Below, piece after piece: positions 33,484 through 43,925 of a DNA stretch of 64,000 nucleotides (the first letter of the stretch is position 1; the number at the start of each line of letters is the position of its first letter). Location of the stretch: positions 260,023,042-260,087,041 of the forward strand of contig NC_084795.1 in the NCBI RefSeq assembly GCF_963169125.1, read 5' to 3'. The notes beneath the pieces were generated by a model. The model searched no databases, had not been told where the DNA came from, and saw only the letters and a program-made list of their open reading frames with translations. Source of the stretch: Humulus lupulus. Taxonomy: Eukaryota > Streptophyta > Magnoliopsida > Rosales > Cannabaceae. The position numbers and the translations under genes were made by a program.

Positions 33484-35013
33484 CACCCCCGCAGTTGAAG
33501 TGGGAGGTTGTCGTACGCTGAGACTGTCCCTGAAATCTTGAAATAACACCAAAAGAAGACCTTTCGTGAAAATATCGGCAATTTGATAACGCGAGGGGAC
33601 ATGTAGGACGCGTACTTGTCCATGAGAAACTTTCTCACGAACAAAGTGAATATCCATCTCGATGTGTTTAGTGCATTGATGTTGAACTGGATTGCCAGCA
33701 AGATATATCGCACTAACATTATCACAGTAGACCAATGTAGCTTTATGGATAGGACAATGTAACTCCAGAAGAAGATTGTGTAACCAACATGACTCAGAAA
33801 CCACATTGGCAACACCTTGGTATTCGGCCTCAGCACTGGAGCGAGATAGTGTGGGTTGGCATTTCGAAGACCATGAGAGCAGGTTGTCTCCAAGAAACAC
33901 ACAATAACCAGAAGTAGATTTTCTGGTGTCTGGGCAACCACCCCAATCTGCATGTGTGTAAGAAATCAGAGAAGTGGTGGATTAGGGATAAAGATGCAAT
34001 CCAAAGTGAAGAGTACCCTGAACATAGCGCAGGATGCGCCGGAGAGCATCCATATGATCATCCATCGGATTATGCATAAATAAACATATTTGTTGTACGG
34101 TATAAGAGATGCCAGGTCTTGTGAACGTGAGATATTGGAGAGCTCCGGCAAGGCTGCGGTAGTGGGAGGCATCCTCATATGGAGTGCTGGTTTTAGCACT
34201 AAGTTTCGGTTTAGTATCAACCAGAGTTGGACAAGTCTTACAAGATGACATGCCAGCGCGTTCAATAATTTCTTCAGCATACTTTTTCTGGGACAAAAAT
34301 AAGCTGCCAGCATGTTGAGTGACTGCGATTCCCAAAAAATAACTCAGTGGAACCAAGTCTTTCATAGCAAATTCGGAGCTGAGAAGTAGCATGATAGACT
34401 TGCGAAGAGCAACAGAAGAAGTAGTGAGGATGATATCATCCACGTAAAGGAGAATATAAGCCATCTCCATACCTTTCTTGTAGATGAAAAGAGAGTTGTC
34501 AGACTTGCTCTGAGAGAACCCAATAGAAGAAACATAGTCAGCAAATCGTTTGTACCAAGCTCTAGGAGCTTGCTTGAGCCCATATAATGATTTTCGCAAA
34601 AGACACACATGATTAGGATGATCTGGATCCTTAAAACCCAAGGGTTGATGCATGTATACTGTATCTTTTAGTTCACCATGTAAAAAGGCATTTTTAACAT
34701 CCAACTGATGAATGGGCCAAGCCTTAGAGAGAGCAAGACTGAGCACTGTTCGAATAGTCACCGGTTTAACTACCGGGCTAAAAGTTTCTCCACAATCCAC
34801 GCCAACCTGTTGTCCTGCACCATCACCTACAAGTCGGGCCTTATGCCTCTCAATAGAACCGTCAGATTTTTCTTTATGTCTGAAAATCCACATAGACCGA
34901 ATAACATTAACATCAGGTGGACGGGGCACTAAATCCCACGTCTTATTCTTAATAAGAGCAATATATTCATCATTCATAGCCATTTTCCAGTTCAGATCTT
35001 GGAGGGCAGACAC
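33481..35013 (-). pseudogene. Ivana-like copia RT and RNase H
   Basis: One frame with a single internal TAA (33982-33984). RT blocks in order: LDVKNAFLHGELKDTVYM, LLRKSLYGLKQAPRAWYKRFADY, LLYVDDIILT (YVDD), FAMKDLVPLSYFLGI, YRSLAGALQYLTFTRP. RNase H follows with LSRSSAEAEYQGVAN, VYCDNVSAIYLAGNPVQHQ, KHIEMDIHFVREKV and YQIADIFTKGL, ending in a stop at 33481 next to the PPT. Apart from the one stop this part is intact, so it is a comparatively young copy. Confidence 0.9.
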
Positions 35014-35640
35014 GGGGTTGCGAGGGAGAGGAGACTTTGTGACATTAGTAAGGAAGCCATGGTGATATTTTGCATTTGGTCTAAAAATATCATGTTGGCT
35101 CCTCGTAACGGGTTTGTTTTACTGGAGGTAGGCTGGAAAATGGGAGGAAGAGGGAGATGTTGTGTATGGTCTAAATGTGGGTTGAGATCGGGTTGGCCCA
35201 AAGTTGAGGATGATGATTCTGGGTTGGTAGAGGTGGATTGGTCGACTGTGGGGGTGAGGAGGCTGGTTGGGTCGGTTGTGGAGAAGGGGGAGTTGCGTGA
35301 TTAGGAGAGCGGGGCTGGCTAGGTGACGGGGTTGGTGCCAGAGAAGGGTGGTTCTGCACTTGAATGTGAGGAGTGGATTGATTTTGGAAATAGTTTATCA
35401 TGTAAGGTGATAATCCATTTTCAAGAAAATCATAGGTGGAGGAAGAAGAAGTATGCAGCTTTGAGAAGGGAAATTCATTTTCCTCAAATAACACATGGCG
35501 ACATATTATAACTTTATTTGATGATAAGTCATAGAATTTGTAACCACGATGATTTGAAGGATAGCCCAAAAAGACACAAGGTGTGGAACGGGGTTGAAGC
35601 TTATTTATCGTAGTAGAAGGAAATAGAAGATAACATAAAC
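35014..35640 (-). pseudogene. Ivana-like copia integrase C-terminal extension (5' truncated)
   Basis: 35569-35171 reads GYPSNHRGYKFYDLSSNKVIICRHVLFEENEFPF, the post-integrase segment of copia, then a Pro/Ser/Gln-rich linker typical of this position. A frame change near 35150 separates it from the RT frame. Gag, protease and integrase core are absent: the element ends near 35640. Confidence 0.85.
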
Positions 35641-36227
35641 AAATTTATCAATTATGCAAAATTCTCCTTGAAAATTTATATATGCATATTATTCATAAAA
35701 AGTTGAAAAAATATGATCATATAAAATATTTATATATACAACAAAAATTTAAGCATATACAAAAAATCTAATATTATTTTACAAATGTCAAGGTAATATA
35801 CTATAATCAGATTTTATAAAAAATCTATCCCAACCCAACCAAGATTAAGCCCCAAGTTGCCTAACAACGCTAAAATCATGTTGCATAGAATTAGACTAAG
35901 CTTGCAAGTGTACAAGTAATATTGTTGTCCAAAGACCAATATCATCCAGAAGGATGAACAACAATGAAATAAACTATCTATTGCAAATATATATCAATTT
36001 TATCTAAACAATCAAATTTTGAAAGTGATAAATAAAAATAAAAGTAAACTAAACTTAAAAAGGAAGATTGCAAAAATCAAATATTGAAATTAAAAAAAAG
36101 CAATATTATAACAGTTCTAGGGTTTCGATTTCATTCTAATGTCATTATGTATCTTCATAATAATGTGCCTAACCTAAGATACTATCTCTTAAGTGATGCA
36201 TGAAAAATATATAAGTGATATAAAGAT
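35641..36227. other. AT-rich interval, possible Athila-like LTR fragment
   Basis: No gene. The stretch near 35895-35960 ('gcttgcaagtgtacaagtaat..' and a following 'gtccaaagacc') resembles in style the LTR end seen at 9780-9850 ('atcgcaagtgcacaaatcg'), and 37650-37932 may be its continuation beyond the foldback insertion. Confidence 0.3.
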
Positions 36228-37640
36228 GGGATATTTGCGATAATAATACCAATTTTTTTTAATAGTTGCATTTAGGTACTTTTTTTATTTTGACACCAAT
36301 AATACCAATCTTTGCTAGTAGTTACACTTAAGTACTATTTTTTTTTTCTATTTATGGCAATAATACCAAATATTTGCTAATTTTAAAAATAATTATTGTC
36401 GTAAATATTTCTTAAATAGTTTTAGAAATGTATAAAATCAATTTTAAATCATAAAAATCTAAAAAAAAAAATAATGGAGAAAATAAAGAAATATGAAAAA
36501 AAAAATTGAATTAAATTTAAGGGTACTATTAGTAGAGATTTGGTATTATTGCCACAAGAATAAATAAGATTTTTGCCCCACTAACTATTATCACTTTAAA
36601 ATCATGCGCCCCAAAATTTGCACGTTATTAAGAATTCCCCTCAAACTATTACTACAATCAAATTGTACCCCTTATCCAAAAGAGATGATGTGGCATAATG
36701 AGAAATTGATACGTAGCTTTTTTACACCCCTTGAAGTATTGTCACTATAGAATTTTGCCCCTGAATTATTATTGAATTGTAAAGTTGTGCCCTCCAACTA
36801 TTACACCTACTAAAACGTGTCCCTCGAATTTGGACAGAGGGGTACAATTTAGTAGTAGTACTAGTTTGTGGGGAATTTTTAACAATGTGAAAATCTCAAG
36901 GGGCATGAATTGAAAGTGGTAATAATTTATGGGGCAAAAATTCTATTTATTCTTGCCGCAAATATTCCACAAGGCTTTGTTTGGAACTTGGATTTTAAGA
37001 GGGAAAATTTTTGGATTTCATTTTCTCATGATAGGATTGAGTCAATAAATTAAGAATTCTTTTTCTATAAAAATTAAAACTTAAATGTAGTATAATTTTT
37101 TTAAAATTTAGAACAATTATAAATACCCACAAAAAAAAATATTAAAAAAATCTCTTATCAAATTTATGGAAAATATTTTCCTCCATTTTTTCCTTCTATT
37201 TTACCTCATAAAATTCTTCCTTGCTAAAATCCAAGGTCCAAACAAATAGTAAATAGTTTTGGAAAAATATATATAAAATCAATTTTAACTTATAAGAATC
37301 TAATTTTTTTTTAAAGAAATATAAAAATTTAGAATTTTTTTTTGAATTTATATGTAAGTGTAAATATAAGTAAAGATTTTAGTATTATTGTTGCGAATAT
37401 TCTTTAAATAATTTTACAAAATGTATAAAATTAATTTTGATTTATAACAAAAAATTAAATTTTTTTTTAAATTGGTACTTAAGCGCAACTATTAGCAAAT
37501 ATTTTGTACTATTACCACCAAAAGAATTGGTATTTAAGAGCAACTATTAGCCAGGATATTGTGTTATTGCTGCCAAAAGAAAAATTGGTATTTAAGTGCA
37601 ACTATTTGCAAAGATTTGATATTATTGCTACAAATATCCC
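36228..37640. mobile_element. foldback element with internal sub-repeats
   Basis: The inverted ends start 'gggatatttg', flanked by 9-bp duplications tataaagat (36219-36227) and tataaagtt (37641-37649), 8 of 9 identical, as for MULEs. Each arm carries tandem sub-repeats of a roughly 60-bp unit ('ataccaatctttgctagtagttacacttaagtac'-like, in shorter pieces): about three copies at 36240-36380 and about four at 37450-37630. A second foldback element is nested at 36558-36952. Confidence 0.75.
36558..36952. mobile_element. MULE-type foldback element 2 (395 bp), nested
   Basis: Inverted arms of about 120 bp start 'gaataaata'. The 9-bp flanks ttgccacaa (36549-36557) and ttgccgcaa (36953-36961) differ at one base. 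Removing it restores the arm of the surrounding element. It belongs to the same family as 31676-32663. Confidence 0.85.
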
Positions 37641-37932
37641 TATAAAGTTTATATCTCTATACAACTCTCAATCTCTATCTTCATTAAGTTATACTCGAGA
37701 AACAATTCTAAGATTCTTTCTCTCAATTTCACAACCTCAAATTGTTTTGGTTATCTAGACCATGTTTATCTCTTTACCTCACAATAAACTAAGTTGTTCT
37801 ACTTATTTTTGAAAACCCAAACATTCTCTTCTCAAGTATTAATTATCACAATCTAAATTTACCCAATTCATAATCATCCTCCAACAAGTCCGTGTATAAG
37901 ATATCCAGCAAAGCATATCAATATATGCAGAG

Positions 37933-38400
37933 TTTTTAGTATGATAGCCCCTTGAACTATACATGATTTAGCACATTAGTTATTGAACTATAAAATGTAG
38001 CAATCAAATCCTTGAACTTGTCAAATAGTAGCAATTAAGTCCCTAATGTGTAATTTTTTGACTAATTTTTTATGGAAAACATTGCATAACATTACAAACG
38101 AGGGAAATTGGAGATCTTGAATTCATTTGTTTATGTTGCCATAGTTTGATGTGCGAAAGTTTTTACTTTCAATTTTATTTTTCATTGTTTGTTTTTTAAT
38201 AGAGAAAAAAGATAAAGGTTATGATGTATATTTTTACCTCTCTATATTGACACTTCGATAATGTCATGCACTCTTTTCCATAAAAAAAATACATATAAGG
38301 ACTTGATTGTTACTGCTTAATAAGCTTAATTGCTACAATTTATAGTTTAGGGACCAATTTGTTAAACCACACATATTTTAGGGGGCTAACATGCTAAAAA
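37933..38400. mobile_element. foldback element 3 (468 bp)
   Basis: The inverted ends 'tttttagtatgatagcccc' and 'tttttagcatgttagcccc' start arms that can be followed for about 130-190 bp. Flanking 9-mers tatgcagag and tattgggag match at 6 of 9 positions, only suggestive. No coding capacity. Confidence 0.6.
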
Positions 38401-38409
38401 TATTGGGAG

Positions 38410-38679
38410 AGAGTGAGATTACACCACCACAATAATAAGAATCTACACACAATAACACTTGACAGAATCCAAGAAAAGATTGAGATAGAAATATGCAACC
38501 CCTAGATGTAGAACAAAAATCTTGTTCTTCTTGCAAGCTTCAAACCCTTGTTAGAACGCCACTTTTGACATTTGATGGAGAGAATCAAACACAAGGCTTA
38601 TACATGAGATCTATCACTATCCAAATTCTTTATTTCCTAGCCTTTGATGGATGATTGATGCTTTTTCTAGTAGGAAAGG
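38410..38679 (-). repeat. copia LTR C, first part
   Basis: It aligns in block order with LTR A and LTR B (leading gggagagagtgag, 'caaacccttgttagaac', 'ggcttatac', 'gatgcttttt'). The sequence continues at 43279 after removal of the Tat element and one copy of its 'aaagg' target duplication. Confidence 0.55.
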
Positions 38680-39253
38680 TGTTTATCCAAAAAGCAACTG
38701 TTAATGACGTGGCAAGAATTTTCGACACGTGGCTGACACGTAGCAGAGATACTGCTCGCATATCGACCAGAGATATTTCTGTATTCAAATTTTATATACG
38801 ACCAGCCTGGTCGTATACTCCGTTTATTTATGAATAAATCTATACAGTTGTAATAATATCCGAGAATATCTCTTCATTATGACCTGAAGATCCGTTTATT
38901 AAGGGAAGATATTATTACTTGACTCATGTAACCCTGCCTATAAATACACAAGAAATATCTCAAGGAGGGGAATCTTTTTCTCTTTTTCTGAATTACGTGA
39001 CTATTATCCATCGCTTGTATTGTGTTCTTCTTCTAAGGTCTGTGAAACTCAGGAACCCTAGTTCTTTGATCACACCTTTGGAGCTCAATATTAATAATAG
39101 CATCAAGTGGACATAGGTCATTACCAATTACTGGGGCCGAACCACTATAATTCTTCATGTTCTTTATTTCCCATTAAATTGTTTTCTCAAGTTCTGTATT
39201 ATTTTTCTGTTGTTATCTAGACTCCGCGTCGTTGACCAAAACGAGGGTCAACA
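38680..39253 (+). repeat. 5' LTR of the Tat derivative
   Basis: Starts tgttta, ends gggtcaaca. It has a TATA box (ctataaatacac, about 38939) and a cluster of ACGT-core sites (38705-38743: gacgtggc, acacgtggc, acacgtag). It carries an extra 19-20 bp near 39215 relative to the 3' LTR. Confidence 0.93.
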
Positions 39254-39256
39254 TTC

Positions 39257-39274
39257 TGGTGCTTTCATTGAGAG
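39257..39274 (+). other. primer-binding site of the Tat derivative
   Basis: The motif 'tggtgctttcattgagag', three bases after the LTR, is the recurring PBS style of Tat-lineage gypsy elements. I do not assign the tRNA. Confidence 0.75.
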
Positions 39275-39280
39275 TTTTTC

Positions 39281-39444
39281 TTAATACCCGCAACCAAGGT
39301 GCTGAAGTACTCGGGCCAAATTGGGAAGGGCCTTACCAGATTGATGAAGTCCTTCACCCAGACACTTATAAACTTGCTCGCTTAAATGGAGATCTTGTTC
39401 CTCGCTATTGGAATGGAGAACACCTGCGCAAGTATTACCAATGA
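39281..39444 (+). pseudogene. integrase C-terminal tail (Tat gypsy)
   Basis: It reads GAEVLGPNWEGPYQIDEV, YKLARLNGDLVPRYWNGEHL, RKYYQ and then a stop, the end of a Ty3/gypsy integrase as in Tat elements. It directly follows the PBS, so a deletion of roughly the whole gag-pol region joined leader to integrase tail. No start codon of its own lies outside the LTR. Confidence 0.9.
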
Positions 39445-40222
39445 ACAATTCTTCTTAAAGAATTGGCTTGTATAAATTTTACTTTTTACAAGTTCTGGAA
39501 AAGTGTAAGATCTTATTGATCACTCGTAAAGACATGTTTAGTCCATTTATTACGAGAAATAAAAGGGACTGTGCTCAGCCAGTCATTTCTTGCCAACTAT
39601 TGTATTTATTACAAGTATTTGCTCATTACGTGTGTTGTTTTGATGTATTATAATTCTAATCATATTGCTACGAGCAGTAATGTTCGAGCAGGTTCTAGTC
39701 AAGGCAAGTGACCAAGGACCTAAAGTTCCCCGATCACTTGGGGGGCATACATGGTACAAGTAAGCAAAGCATATTGTTAAAAGGTATGTAAACACATGAG
39801 CAAAATAAGTGAAAGCATACTAGGGCACTTAGAGTATTTTTCAAAATTTTGTTATTTTGTTAAATCAAACCAAAGTGCTATGCTAAGTTCGGTCATGCAA
39901 ATAGATGTTATAATAATATGTAAATATATTATAATATCAAAGTGAATCCTTTTACACCGCGAGCAGTCACTGCTCGGATGTAATTGTTCAAGTAAAAGTA
40001 AAAACTGCCCATGCAGCAAACAAAAATTATATTGTTTTGACATCACGACCCATAGGTCGTGTAGTTAAAAAGAAGAAACATAAACAGAAAAAACTAAGGA
40101 GCTCAAGGATTTTGAGGAGCCGGAGGATCTTGGGGAAGGTTCTGGTCGACAACGCCCGCAGCCTCGCTGTCTGCCCCGCAGAAAAATATGACTTACACTG
40201 GTGAACTTTTTCAGGGCATGGT
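39445..40222. other. non-coding interval between integrase tail and antisense gene
   Basis: No supported gene. A purine-rich 'cacttggggggcata' at about 39736-39750 mimics the true PPT at 42697 ('aaacttggggggcaaa') and may be an internal PPT copy or recombination scar. The 3' UTR of the antisense gene probably lies at its right side. Confidence 0.5.
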
Positions 40223-41966
40223 TCAGGATCGGGTTAACTCCCATCGTCTCTGTAGCAGCCATTGCCCGCGGGGAGAAGATGGAGTTGTGGTGCCAGAGGG
40301 CCTATCCTCCGAAGGGCCTATATTTCGAGCCTTCTTCACCTGGGGGCTGTCCCCATGGTGTCTCTTGCTGGTTTTCTTCTTGCTCGGGGGAGCCGCGGCA
40401 GCCTCAAGAGTGTTGTAGATGTCGAACACATTGACAGATTCCATGTCTGAAGAAGAAGAACAAAGTTGAACAGTGAGATAGCATGAATGACCAAGTACAT
40501 GACATTAGAAAAAGAAGCAAAGAAGGATTGCAAAGTCAAATACCCGAGCTATTATTACTGGTCGCTATCCTATAGACTCTACTAGTCTTATACTCACTCT
40601 TTGACATGAAGAAGTCTGGACCTAAATGTGGAGCATATTTAAAATTGCCGTCCCCGTCGAATAGATGAGAGGGAATTGGCAAATTGTCTAAAAGTGAAAT
40701 AACTGTACTGCTATCATCCGATGAATCGTTAGAGAGTTCGACAGGCTCGGTGGCCTTCTTTTTTCCTTTCCCCAAGGGGGCCGAGGGCCTCTCTGCTGGA
40801 GGAGTGCCAACAGGTTCTCTGATCGTGATCTCAGTCGGTCTCCTTCGTGGAGGTGTCGCTGGAGGTTGCTGCTTGGGTTCCTCCTCGGCAAAGGCACTCC
40901 CTGCTGAAGGCACCCTCGTGTCCGGTTGAGGGGTCAAGAGGCCAACTAGCCTAAGGTTAGCCTCCGTAACCAGATGCTTGACGCTCTTTTCTGTGTCAGT
41001 CATGCTAGCTAGGAGCACCGATCTCAACTCCATGTCTGGAGTTGGGTCTGGTCGCAGCCATGGGCCTGGAAGACATTAACAGTTTAAGAAAATGTGGAGG
41101 GGAACACTAAGTGAAGAAGTAATAGCCAGTGATACAAAAGTTTTACCTCCTTGTGCGAAGGCCAGGTTGTCTGCGATCATGTTAGTTGTGAAGAAGTACT
41201 CCTGGTAGTACCTCCCCACATTTGAGATATGGGTGGTGTCAGTTAGGAAGGTGCGCCCGGTTTCCTGATGACAGAAGTGAAAAAACCCCTTGCCTTCTTG
41301 GTTGGGGTTGGATTTGAGGTCGAACAGGTAGTTGACCTCATGAGGCGTTGGCACGGGCCATTTCTTGTGGCTATACAGGATATAGAGTGCAGCGAGCATC
41401 CTATATCCATTTAGGGTTATTTGAAAGGGGGCAACTCCAAAATAGTTGGCCACCCTCTGAAAAAATGAGTGAAGAGGCAAGGTAGCCCCTGCCTCGATAG
41501 GAAACCTCGACCAGGCTTTGAAGACGCCTCCAGGCAGATTTGCCCTTTGGTCTTGGTTAGGTCTGACTAGGGTCTCTCCTGTGAGATCGTACTTCCTTAT
41601 ATAATTTGTGATCATTCTGATTGTCACTCTGCTCTCAGGGACTAAGTGCCACTCAACATTTGGCTAAATGGCATGTCGGGGTCGGGCATGTCTTTGGATG
41701 TTGGGGTTGGGAGCATTTTCATCTCGACCACTGGTCGAGGGAGCATCAGCCGAAGGAGCAGGCTGATGAGAAGGATCAGGAGTTCTCCTTTTCTGGGCTT
41801 TGGTTTTGGCGCGAGCCATATTTTGAGTCAAGACAGGGGAAGTGTTTGGATTGGCATGAGAAAATGGAATTTCGGGTATCAATGACGAGGGTTGTTCTTC
41901 ATCCTCGAGTAGTTGAGCTAGCAGGTCATCGTCGATGGGTCTTTCTCCTCCCCACGGGTCTTGCAT
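40223..41966 (-). CDS. antisense spliced gene of the Tat element (aORF)
   Basis: Three coding exons, 41966-41147, 41065-40544 and 40446-40223, join in frame to about 521 codons with one in-frame TAG (41664-41666). Introns are 41146-41066 (gag/GTAAAAC...TCTTCCAG) and 40543-40447 (tcgg/GTATTTG...CTTCTTCAG), both GT-AG, and phase is preserved across both (GG/PW and SS/DME). Exon 1 contains LPLHSFFQRVANYFGVAPFQ and NGYRMLAALYILY, resembling the 'putative gypsy type transposon' domain (recalled as PF04195). Additional antisense ORFs are known in Tat elements; their function is not established. A complete promoter and leader intron lie upstream. The final exon boundary is less sure. Confidence 0.75.
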
Positions 41967-41971
41967 GTAAA

Positions 41972-42412
41972 CTACAAATAGAGAAAGGAGGAGATAAGAC
42001 GCACAGCCTGGGAGCTTATGTTGAAAGTTGGAATAACGTTGCTCGCGTCTATGACCAGCAACATTCTAACCGAAACACTAAGTTTTATGCAAACAGTTTG
42101 AAAAACGGATCAAAAAGTGAAAGTAAAAAGTTATTATGGAAAAAGCTTTTTCAACTCCAAAGGGGCGGGAAAAACCCAGTTTTTCAGCTAGCCTAAAAAT
42201 CGAATTTTTATTTCGATTTTACGCCCTAAACCTATGATCCTGACTATCAAACTGGTTCCTAACTCCTACAGAGCGAAACTACACTACCCTATTAAGCATC
42301 AAACGGTATACATAAAATCCTCACGAATTTTTACCCAGGAACACAAAAAGTTTCAGAACTCAAAAGCAGTATGCATGGCATCTCAAAGGGTTTAGAAGTT
42401 GAGGAAATTTAC
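41972..42412 (-). other. leader intron of the antisense gene
   Basis: Donor 'catccag/gtaaattt' (GT at 42412-42411) and acceptor 'ctatttgtag/tttac' (AG ending 41972) bracket 441 bp with a T-rich 3' end in the minus sense. The start codon lies 6 bases after the acceptor. Inferred from splice-site form only. Confidence 0.6.
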
Positions 42413-42566
42413 CTGGATGAAGGTTAGAGGTTCTGAAATGGAACGACTTTTGGCGTACAAACAAAGGATCCTTAGAACAGCGACGGAAGACCTTCGAAGT
42501 TTTGAGATCTAAGACGGAGTTCTTGGCAAGAAAATGGCGAGTAAAAAGTTAAAAGGTAAATGCGAG

Positions 42567-42580
42567 GATTATTTATAGAA
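42567..42580 (-). promoter_or_regulatory. TATA box of the antisense gene
   Basis: In the minus sense 'cttctataaataatcc' lies about 150 bp upstream of the leader-intron donor. Its spacing to a plausible transcription start and the spliced leader fits a polymerase II promoter pointing away from the 3' LTR. Confidence 0.55.
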
Positions 42581-42696
42581 GCTGAGATGTGTTGAAAAGG
42601 GGAAATCATGAGTTACCTTTTTCAAGGCATGGGGGAGTGTAATAGCCATCGGAAAGGTTAGTTTCCTAAGTTTACTTATTGCTGGTCGCAATAAAT

Positions 42697-42712
42697 AAAC
42701 TTGGGGGGCAAA
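42697..42712 (+). other. polypurine tract of the Tat derivative
   Basis: 'aaacttggggggcaaa' immediately precedes the 3' LTR start at 42713. Confidence 0.85.
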
Positions 42713-43273
42713 TGTTTAGACAAAAAACAGTTGTTAATGACGTGGCAAGAATTTTCGACACGTGGTTGACACGTAGCAGAGATATTGCTCGCATATCGAC
42801 CAGAGATATTTCCATATTCAAATTTTATATACGACCAAGCTGGTCGTATACTCCATTTATTTATGAATAAATCTGTATAGTTGTAATGATATCCGAGAAT
42901 ATCTCTTCATTATGACCTGAAGATCTGTTTATTAAGGGAAGATATTATTACTTGACTCATGTAACCCTTCTTGAGCCTATAAATACACAAGAAATAGCTC
43001 AAGGAGGGGGATCTTTTTCTCTTTTTCTGAATTTCGTGACTATTATCCATCGCTTGTATTGTGTTCTTCTTCTAAGATCTGTGAAACTCAGGAACCCTAG
43101 TTCTTTGATCACACCTTTGGAGCTCAATATTAATAATAGCATCAAGTGGACGTAGGTCATTACCAATTACTGGGGCCGAACCACTATAATTCTTCATGTT
43201 CTTTATTTCCCATTAGATTGTTTTCTCAAGCTCTGTATTATTTTTCTGTCGTTGACCAAAACGAGGGTCAACA
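42713..43273 (+). repeat. 3' LTR of the Tat derivative
   Basis: 561 bp, same termini and TATA region as the 5' LTR, with a 7-bp insertion upstream of the TATA box and about 23 substitutions. Confidence 0.93.
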
Positions 43274-43278
43274 AAAGG

Positions 43279-43925
43279 GAATTGGGATTGAACAGGCTTT
43301 GAAATTCACAAAGACAAGAATTTTCTTTATGAATTTCTTAGAGAAAAATTATGAACTTGAGAGCTAGAGAGAAAGTGGTTAGAGAGAGATTTAAAAGAGT
43401 GATCAATCCTATCAAAACTCTAAGAGAAGCCTTTTATAGTGCAGACACAATTTTTAAGTTCAACCAGTAGGATTAGAACTTTTAAACACATCATTTGGAG
43501 CTTAAAACATATGTCTGTACGGACACATTAAGCGACGTGTCACCTGTCTATAGGTGATGTGTCGCCTGCTGGGCATCATCAAAACTCTAGGGTTTTAGGT
43601 GATGCATCGCCACCAAGGTGGCGATGCAATGCCACCTAGGCAGGTCAAACTTCTCAAAATTGACCTTAAACACCTCCAAATACTACCAAAATTTTTGGGC
43701 ATCCTTAGATACCTCAATATATCACTTTGGACCAAAAAAACACAATTTTTAAATGCCTACAACAGAAAGTCAAATTTCACATCTTCATTACATGAAACCA
43801 TTTAGTATTTTACGCCTAGCTTGTGTAAGATCACTTGGACTTTGTAATTTAACCAATCGTAAAAAAAAATCATATAAAGCATAAGAATAGTTGTAATAAA
43901 TCAAAGTAGAACATGTCCTTCACAT
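43279..43925 (-). repeat. copia LTR C, second part
   Basis: It continues the LTR interrupted at 38679: 'agctagagagaaag', a TATA-like 'ccttttatag', a palindrome cluster (43528-43645: gacgtgtcacc, aggtgatgtgtcgcct, ccaccaaggtggcgatgc) and the 'accaaaatttttggg' block. No copia coding sequence adjoins it, so it is probably a solo LTR. Confidence 0.55.

Larger units (their letters stand above)
38680..43273 (+). mobile_element. Tat-type gypsy deletion derivative with antisense gene
   Basis: The 4594-bp element has LTRs 38680-39253 and 42713-43273 and an exact 5-bp duplication 'aaagg' (38675-38679 and 43274-43278). It has a PBS and PPT, but gag, protease, RT, RNase H and most of integrase are gone: only the last about 160 bp of integrase follow the PBS. 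The remaining interior encodes a spliced gene on the opposite strand. My hand count gives about 23 LTR substitutions in about 553 aligned bases plus two indels. It inserted in copia LTR C. Confidence 0.93.

Noticed and set aside
35171..35569. Proline-rich host protein
   Set aside because: The Pro/Ser/Gln tract follows a clear copia post-integrase segment and occurs in that position in many copia elements.
41621..42196. A 191-residue frame on the + strand
   Set aside because: It runs opposite to exon 1 and the leader of the antisense gene; the minus-strand frame has domain similarity and splice structure, this one has neither.
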